Part shown: positions 56,809-64,000 of the stretch, piece by piece
Position numbering within the stretch: the first letter of the stretch is position 1
Layout: every line of letters begins with the position of its first letter
Assembly: GCA_021029095.1 (NCBI GenBank)
Contig: JAJOHG010000008.1
Coordinates: 434,001-498,000, forward strand
Direction of reading: 5' to 3'
From: Phellopilus nigrolimitatus
Taxonomy: Eukaryota > Basidiomycota > Agaricomycetes > Hymenochaetales > Hymenochaetaceae
DNA: 64,000 bases
Notes under the pieces: model-generated
The model's database searches: none
What the model saw: only the letters and a program-made list of their open reading frames with translations
Told to the model about the DNA's origin: nothing
Program-made: the position numbers and the translations under genes

Positions 56809-56990
56809 CCAGACTTACACCCGCTGTCGACGGACAAGTTGCAGCGCTTTCACGGACTTATATCCGCGTTGCATGCATAACCAATACCGCACCAAATTCC
56901 GGCTTCAACTACACCATTCCGGTCCCTCTCTCAGGAGCTTTAGATCTACCTGGGCGGTGCATTTTGCGGTGCATTTTTATGCCCATGTAT

Positions 56991-57303
56991 TAGTGTTGCC
57001 GCAGTTTGGTCCCGAACCGATCCAAACCTGGTTTGAAGCCGAACCAAACCTCCGGTTCGGTTTCGATTCGGTTCGGTTTGATAAAATAGTAAAACAAAAC
57101 CGATCGGTTTGGGCCAAATCCTGTTTCAAACCGAATATATTACCATATATGGTAACTAAACCGCAGTTTAAACCGAACCAAGCCGAACCAAACCGGGAAA
57201 CTCGGTTCGGTTTGGCCAAAATTTGCGAACCGAACCGGAGGTTCGGTTTCGGTTTTCAGCAAAAAGGCTGAAAACCGGACCAAACCAAACCACGGCAACA
57301 CTA
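56991..57303. mobile_element. Non-autonomous hAT-like MITE, 313 bp
   Basis: The termini are TAGTGTTGCCG at 56991 and CGGCAACACTA ending at 57303. The exact 8-bp duplication CCATGTAT flanks them at 56983-56990 and 57304-57311. The interior is almost wholly built of CGGTTCGGTTT-like units that are mainly inverted between the two halves. A strong internal hairpin, GGTTTTCAGC/GCTGAAAACC, lies near the right end. The ends share TAGTGTT with the element at 3399-4096, but the repeat unit differs. No coding capacity. It sits in the promoter region of the FAD oxidase gene. Confidence 0.88.
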
Positions 57304-57311
57304 CCATGTAT

Positions 57312-57946
57312 ATCCTGGTCGGGGCGGGCGGGTTTCATCTAAGGTGGTTTCATGTTCGAATTCACCGAATTCTGCGAAGATCTGGTGATCGAGAACCAAG
57401 GATGGCAATGCTCGCTTCCGTCTAAGACGCAGCTACAGTGCGTAAAGGCAAGAGACAACAAGCCGAAATGCTCCGACTGACTTTTCTATCTCACCTTGCC
57501 ACAACATTATATTCCCTCTTTATTTATATACACTGGATAGGCCTTGTACGTGTCTTCAATACTTGTTGCTTAGATTTCTCAATTGTCGACTTTTTCTTTT
57601 TTGGCCACTGAAAATTTGAAACAAAAGATATTAATAATGAAATTGTGTTTAAAATAGCCTAATATGGTATATTATGTTATATAAGCGCCCATTCTAAATA
57701 AAGACCATCGCTTCGGATGCCCGCTTCGCATTAGCCAGTTGGATTTTGGGATTTCTCATGGCCATTTCAGCATAGCAGAATAAGATTTTGCCTGGGTAAA
57801 GTCATAATCTTGCCGACAGACACATACATTTCTCCGAATATGGCATTTATTATTTTATTTTATTTTATTTTTATTTTTATTCTCCGAAATTTTTGAAACA
57901 CCTACTTCCAAATCGGGAAATCGCGTGTAATTGAGTATTTTGCTTA
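57312..57946. other. AT-rich intergenic stretch, no gene seen
   Basis: It contains a (TTTTA)n tract near 57849-57880. Composition is AT-rich compared with the genes on both sides, and no frame has coding character. Confidence 0.5.
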
Positions 57947-58549
57947 CAGTTGAAATTGTCATAACGCATAACGTCGGTTCCCACCCAAAGGCTATGCATT
58001 ATGGGATTTATGCAGTACGAGAATAATCAATATTAATTCTTATTTAATTTAATATTATTTTATTATTTAAATTTATTTAAATTTATTTTACAATTAGACC
58101 TTGAACCGCACCGAATGCAGGATATTTGGTTCGGAAATGACACAGTCAACTCAAAGCTATGATTTTGACTTTCCAAGCTCCAAAATGAATGGAGAAGAGA
58201 TAGCCGCGGAATTTTCTCACCATTTTTGACAGTTCCAAACTACCCTTCGCTTCTGCGTGTGATAGGAAAAGGCATTCGAGTTGCGCACAAAGGTCCATTC
58301 CATCCTGTAGAGAGAATACATAGACAAGGATCACAATTTTGACATTTGACACGACAATCAAGCCTCAAGTAAGTACCAAAAATATGGCCTCTTACCCTAA
58401 ATTATGCAAAAATTTCCTAAAAAGTCTATGCATTATGCAATATGCGTTATGCAGCCGATTTACCCGCCTCCCAACTCGGGAGACGACCTAACCCTATGCA
58501 TTATCAGATTTATGCATTATGAGGTTATGCATTATTACAATTTCAACTG
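57947..58549. mobile_element. Tc1/mariner-like MITE, 603 bp
   Basis: The ends CAGTTGAAATTGT at 57947 and their inverse ending at 58549 lie between TA dinucleotides (57945-57946 and 58550-58551). The inverted similarity continues for about 26 bases (ATAA-GCATAAC) with two or three mismatches. Multiple TATGCATTATG palindromic units lie near both ends. The middle is AT-rich with no transposase frame. A CAGT start and TA duplication fit the Tc1/mariner superfamily. Confidence 0.82.
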
Positions 58550-58551
58550 TA

Positions 58552-59250
58552 CTTCTATTAGCGAAACCAAAAAAGAAATCCGAAATTCGCAAAATTCCGG
58601 CCCCCAGCCAGTTGATGGCTTAAGGCTTTACGCACTGTAGGCGTCCTGACTTCTGAACGTTGAACGAAGAGCGCTGTTTTCCGCAAATCAGCGGGGCGCC
58701 TAAGCTGAACCAAGCAATTCACCTTGCGAAGGACAGACACCTGCTCGTAAATCCAACTCAGAAAACTTCGTGAGTCCTGAACATCACAGAGAATCCTTAT
58801 GCGATATCGTGCTCTGAATATTCGTTCCGTAAGTATTTTTTGCTGCTCAGTGCAAGGTGGATAGCATCCGGCCGAAGGTAGGATGGCTGTGTTTACGGCT
58901 ATTCGCACGACTATGGCTGCTGATCATGATTCGTTCAAGACGATGTGGGAATAATTTATTCCGCAGTTCATCATCAAATAACAATGCTTTTGGCATGTCA
59001 TCCTTTCGCTTCTTTTTTCAAAACGATATGCTGCATATGTGCATCCTTTGAATTCAGAGTCTGTTGGCCGAATGAATGATCACGCAAACAGAACTGCATC
59101 AACATATAGTTGTCATGGTGGTCTTGGGATGTTGAGATCCGTAAGACGCAGGCGCTATGTTACATACATGTGTCTTTTTTGTTGAAAATGTGAGGAAAAA
59201 GAGAAAACAATCCACCCATCTCGAAAATCAAGGCAACTACTCTCGACAAA
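58552..59250. other. Intergenic, nothing recognised
   Basis: This holds the 3' flank of the SHMT gene. A minus-strand frame reaching 58908 lacks motifs and partly overlaps the MITE edge. Confidence 0.45.
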
Positions 59251-61248
59251 TCAATCATCCTCCTCGATGCCCGCGGGACGTTTGATGTTTGCAACATCAA
59301 TACCAGGGAGGGGCCACCGGCGAGCAAATGTGTGTACTTCCTTGCGGAGCGCGCTCACCTCTTCGCTTGTCTCGGCGACACGCAGGAAGTCCTTGAGAAG
59401 TTTCGAGCCGGCCTGCTTTTGGAGCGAGAGCGAGAGCTGGACAGCGCGGTGCAGGAATCCCGCGACAGTCTTGTGGTCAGCTTCCGTCATGTTGCGCGAC
59501 GTGAGCGCGGACGTGCCGAGACGGATTCCGCCAGGGGTCTGTGCGGACTCTGCAAGGGGGTCAGTGTGAAGAAGCAAAGACAAGTAAAGAAGACATACTG
59601 TCACCGGAGACAGCGTTCTCTGCAAAGAAGTAAAGTAAGCTATTAACTCAAGCATCAAATATTTGACAACACGAACTGTTGATAGTAATACCGACAAGAT
59701 CGCAAATCTTCTCGACCTTGCTGCCGGTGACGCCCGTCGGACGAAGGTCCCAAAGGACGAGGTGATTGTCGGTGCCGTTTGTCTGCAACGCGTAACCGTA
59801 GTTGACAAGCTCGGCCGCAAGAGTTTGTGCATTCGAGATGACCTGTTTGGCGTAAGTCTGCCAAGTCGGCGAGCTTGCCTGTTTGAGCGCAGTCGCGATA
59901 CCAGCAATTGTCTGTGAGACAGAGGCGTCAGAATACCGAATATCCACTAATAATTAAACCTACGTTGTTGTGAGGACCACCCTGGCACGCAGGGAAGACA
60001 GACTCGTTGACGCGCTTCTCAAGGTCCTGGGCATTTTGGAGGTCCTTGCGGAAGAAGATGAGACCCGCGCGAGGCCCACGCAGCGTTTTGTGCGTTGTTG
60101 TAGTCACGACATCACAGTGCTCGAACGGGTTCGTGAGTACCTGCGCAGCGACGAGCCCACTCGTGTGCGCGATGTCGGCCATGAGAAATGCGCCATGTTC
60201 ATCCGCCGTCGCACGTAGGGAGGCGTAGTCCCAGTCACGCGGGTACGCGGATGCACCACAGACGATCAAACGCGGCTTAAAAAGGCGCGCCTGTTCTGCG
60301 AGCTTTTTGTAGTCAATTAGCTGGGTCGCTGGGTCAAGGCCATATGGGAACGACTGGAAGTAGATCGACGACGCGGTGATCTTCTTCTTTGCGGTCTATA
60401 CAAACAAATTAGCAAATGTGCGACCTGGCCATATTTTAGAGGGTCCCGGGAAAGAGAATTCTGATTATTTCGCGCTGGCCCCAACGGCGAACGTTTTGGT
60501 TTTTGGAGCAGATCATAGCAACGTTCTGGGGTAAGAGTTGGATCTCATGAATCCATGGCTTCTGTGCAGGACCCTCTGAAACGTAATGGAGAAGAAATAA
60601 CAAACGTAGTAGCCGTGGGTAAGGTGACCACCATCCGGAAGTCCAAGACCCATAAGACGATCCTGAGGCTGAATGAGGGCAGTGAACGCAGCGAAGCTAC
60701 ATTCATATCAGAATAAAGTGTAATGTCGAATAGTGCGCTCCATACTTAGCGGTGCTCCCGGAATACGGCTGCACGTTGACACCCCATTTTGTCGGATCCA
60801 GGTGGAATGCCTCGAGGGCGCGCTTACGGCAGAGTTGCTCGAGCTCATCGATCCACTCGTTACCACCGTAGTAGCGTGCACTGGGAAGACCCTCGGAGTA
60901 CTTGTTGGTGAGGATGGAGCCATTGGCCTCCATGGTTGCTCGGCTCGTCAAGTTCTACCTTTTTCTGTCAGACAAATACACATACACATGCATTCTCCTC
61001 CTCTCACCTCCGACGCGATGAGCTCAAGCCCGGACCATTGGCGCCATGTCTCCTTGTCAATTATGTTTTGCACCTCAGGATCGGCCTGGGCGAGCGGGGT
61101 GTACAGATCCTTGTTCTGTCTGAAATGTGAGTTCCCTAGGGAGCTTCACGGCGGAAAAAAAAAGACAGACAAAGTCCGGGGTGGAAGCCATCGTTCTGCG
61201 TGCAGCTGGAATGGCGGTACGAAGTGGTCGAGTAAAGAGCCTGAGCAT
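59251..61248 (-). CDS. Serine hydroxymethyltransferase
   Basis: About eight minus-strand exons reconstruct a full SHMT. Blocks seen are [82 protein letters not shown] and [16 protein letters not shown]. The PLP lysine sits in [14 protein letters not shown], and [16 protein letters not shown] closes the active site. The enzyme interconverts serine and glycine and charges tetrahydrofolate with one carbon. Two in-frame ATGs exist in the first exon. The one at 61248 adds [19 protein letters not shown], a mitochondrial presequence. The one at 61191 gives the cytosolic form MASTPDF. Both could be used from one gene; usage is inferred. Confidence 0.95.
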
Positions 61249-61579
61249 CGCGCCTAGAGAGGTCTATCAAATTTCGTGATAGCCTGTAAATTTCGGATAA
61301 AGCCGACGTTGCGCCTCTTTAAACTTTTCGACGGCTTCGGGCTTCATTGCCGAAAGTATTACGTAGTATTCTCAGAATTTAATAACTTAAAGCGGCCCCC
61401 TCTCACAAGTACTAGGGATTTCATGAACCCTGTGCCATTTCCTCTTACAAAAATTTATATTATTTTTCAAAAATTCCTACAACGTACACCAACAATGCGA
61501 TGTGCAAGACATCTAACTGATAACACCTAACTTGAAGCGTATACCCAGATTAGTTTCTGACGTACAGAGCATATACGGA

Positions 61580-62925
61580 TTAGTCAAAAAGGGACCCTCC
61601 ATCGACGGAAATCGATTGACCTGCATAGCCGAAGAAGTTTCGCTCAAAGTCAGACTAAGGTCGCAGGGAAAGGAAGGAAAAGTAATCTGACCGTTGATGT
61701 GGTGCGCCTCCGGTTTGGCCAGGTATGAGACGATACTCGCGATAACGTCACATTCTCCGGCATGTGCATTTGGTATTCCCCATTCCTACACAAAATATAA
61801 GAGGGTCAAAACTGGTCGAATGTACCAAGATTACCATTGACAAACCTTCCTGGCAGCTGCAGCACGATCCTCGACGCTATTCCCAGGAGGAACTAGCGAA
61901 GCAACGTAGAATAATTGTTAGCATAGAAGTTATGACAATTGATGATTTAATAGAATCTTGAAACAACCCACGGATCGCTGTATGTATAAGACCAGGAGCG
62001 TACGTATTCACAGTGATTCCATACTTGCGGAGCTCGATAGCTGTTATATATGTACAAGTCAGGGAGAGAAAAGGCGGGACGCAAGGATATTAGGAATAGA
62101 TAAGGACCGTACCAGCCGATTGGGTCATCCCCCTAACTGCGAACTTCGTCGCACAATACGCGGACAAATTTAGAATTCCTAAATGGTATTTAAGTGCCAA
62201 AATCAACAGTGCACATATGATTCCATTCACCTTGCTTTCCGGCCGTAGAGCTGGCACCTTCCTCGCGAAAATAGCAATGACCGGCTGTTGCGTAAACTGA
62301 AATGTTGAGATGTGTAGTGAAAACTGACCAATCAACCTTCCACCCCGGCCTTGCTTGACCATTTGAATAGCAGCATACTTATAGCATAAGAACACTCCGC
62401 GCATGTTAACAGCGTATGTGAGGTCAAATGTTTCGACAGAGGCTACAATAATGGACTTAAATTCAGCTATATGACTTCCACTACTGCGCTTGAAATATGA
62501 AGCATACCTTCAAGGAAAGGAGCAGTCCGTGCGATTCCGGCATTTGCGACCATCTGCAATAATAATAATAATAATGAGTTATCTTCACAGAGTTCGAGAA
62601 AATCCATCCTTACAATGTCAACGCATCCAAGTTCCTGGACAGTTTTCTCGACCATAGCAATGACCTCTTTCTCGTTTGCTACATCAGCTGGGACGGCGAT
62701 CGCGCGTCTCCCTTTTTTCCGCAGCTCCTCGACGACTTCCTCGATCTGGGCTGTCTTGTTGGAAATGTCGTTGACAGCGATGTCGATACCGTCGTCCGCG
62801 AGTCTGTGAACGGTGCAATAACCTATGCCTTGCGCGGCGCCGGTAACAATTGCGACGCGAGGTCTGTAGCTGTCTACCGAGACCGTGATTGCTGAAGCTG
62901 TATCTCCGTTCGTGGTTGAGGACAT
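61580..62925 (-). CDS. Short-chain dehydrogenase/reductase (classical SDR)
   Basis: Several minus-strand exons give a classical SDR of about 270-300 residues. The start at 62925 is MSSTTNGDTASAITVSVDSY. The cofactor loop is IVTGAAQGIG, and NDISNKTAQIEEV and PADVANEKEVIAMVEKTV follow. The NAG motif reads VANAGIARTAPFLE. The catalytic region has AGKQGILNLSAYCATKFAVRG with Tyr and Lys. The C-terminus is LAKPEAHHINGQSISVDGG and LFD. SDRs of this layout include diacetyl/butanediol reductases and many oxidoreductases, so the substrate cannot be told from sequence. The last intron is short and was placed to give the family C-terminus. It lies 331 bases upstream of the SHMT start on the same strand. 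Confidence 0.9.
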
Positions 62926-64000
62926 GGCTAAGACTCTGCGCTGTTATGGCGTTATCTGGAAGAGCAAGGAAGAAAAGCAAGCTCAGGTCCTCTTAACAGA
63001 TAACGTACTTGGACTTAAACAAAAGAAAAAAGTCATGGGTGCATGGTATGATGCTTCGTGCTATAGAAGAACTTCTTGGTTAGTGCTAAGTAAGCCCTTG
63101 AATTCACCTGTTTTCGAGTTCTCGGAATCGGCGGGAATAAGAAAGAGCGACGGTCCTCCTATTCACTGCGCGATAAGAACGCAGAATCGTATCTCGAGAA
63201 AGCATCTGGACCGAGCCTTTGCAAAAAGTAACATGGGTTCGGCAGCTTGTATTTCTAGACGTTGTTTTGTGCCTTTGTTGGTATCTTGAGTGTCCTTGTT
63301 TAAGTTACGTGTACAATATATGTACAATACCGGGAAGTCTAGGAGTTTGGTGTCTTTTGACCGCTAACAAGCTGCACGTTCCGTTTCTCATATCCGTTCG
63401 GCCAGGAGCTCATTCTGAGTAAAGATCACAGCCGGAAAGCTGCAGTTCCTGTAGTGGATGGAGTTTATTTAGCCGACTTAACAAACGGACAAATGTGTCC
63501 GTCGATCATGATCGGCACTCAAGTGTGGAAAGTCATAAAACACGCTACCACACTTCTCCAACTATTTGCATGCTGCAAAACACCGCGCTTGCCTTTTTGG
63601 TGTATGTTTCCGCTTAACTCGGCGGGCCAGGACTCGAGTCCCTCCATCGTCTCCTTTTCACGAGCATTTTCACACTTCGATGATTGAGTCGAAATGACAT
63701 GTCGAGCCCGCTAGTCCCTCGCATTGTTCCACTTATGGTACGTGACTCTCACGAAGTCAACCGCCGAAACCTTCTAAGGATTGAGTACGCGTCTGCAGAG
63801 TTCACGGGTTATACTCACCTGCCTGGATTTGACTTCTTTAGTCTGAATATTGCAGTTTGCTTCGGAAAACAAAGCCGTAGAAAAGATCGAGGGCGGAAAC
63901 AAGGCATTCTTTCTAAGGCTTCGAGCTCGTCTCGTTTGAAGACTTACGTTAGAACCCCAGAAAGGAGGTGATGAGTAGGTTTCACTCTACGTGCAGTTAG
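62926..64000. other. Window end, no gene supported
   Basis: The SDR promoter lies just above 62925. Plus-strand frames at 62885-63289, 63454-63687 and 63684-63971 have no recognisable motifs, and none continues convincingly off the window end. Confidence 0.4.

Overview
The window comes from a filamentous basidiomycete, most likely an Agaricomycete. Genes are intron-dense, with about 50-70 nt GT-AG introns and a few GC-AG introns. The gene set is fungal: carboxypeptidase Y, a Fcy2-type permease, Csc1, a prenylated ubiquitin-like protein and a basidiomycete-type sesquiterpene synthase. All calls rest on reading the sequence; no database search was run, so species and orthology are inferred.

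Layout. 0-8 kb: a flavodoxin-like quinone reductase (+), a non-autonomous hAT-like element, a six-exon orphan gene called here family X copy A (-), and a truncated mitoribosomal mL44 relic (+). 9-14.3 kb: carboxypeptidase Y (+) and an NCS1 purine-cytosine permease (-). 14.3-24 kb: a largely gene-poor stretch, a short basic protein (-), family X copy B (+) and a UBL3/MUB-type CaaX ubiquitin-like protein (-). 24-33 kb: mostly empty, with a decayed family X copy C (-), a DUF1275 membrane protein (+) and a long-TIR MITE. 33-43 kb: a Ser-rich single-pass surface protein (+), an intron-bearing tRNA-Ala (-) with a TIR element just upstream, an oxidoreductase-like mitochondrial protein (-) and a Csc1/OSCA channel (-). 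44-54 kb: a KRE6/SKN1 relic (-), a CPYA-type GST (-), CTP synthase (-) divergent from an apparently motif-less terpene synthase (+), a second copy of the long-TIR MITE, and a mitochondrial DEAD-box helicase (-). 54-63 kb: a secreted FAD/berberine-bridge oxidase (-), a second hAT-like element, a Tc1/mariner-like MITE, SHMT with two in-frame starts (-) and an SDR (-).

Most genes are independent housekeeping or transport units; no classic biosynthetic cluster is evident, although the terpene synthase, the FAD oxidase and the SDR lie within 14 kb. The most distinctive signals are three copies of the unrecognised gene family X, the terpene synthase that has lost both metal-binding motifs, and six small TIR elements whose boundaries can be read (five with clean TSDs and one with imperfect ends).
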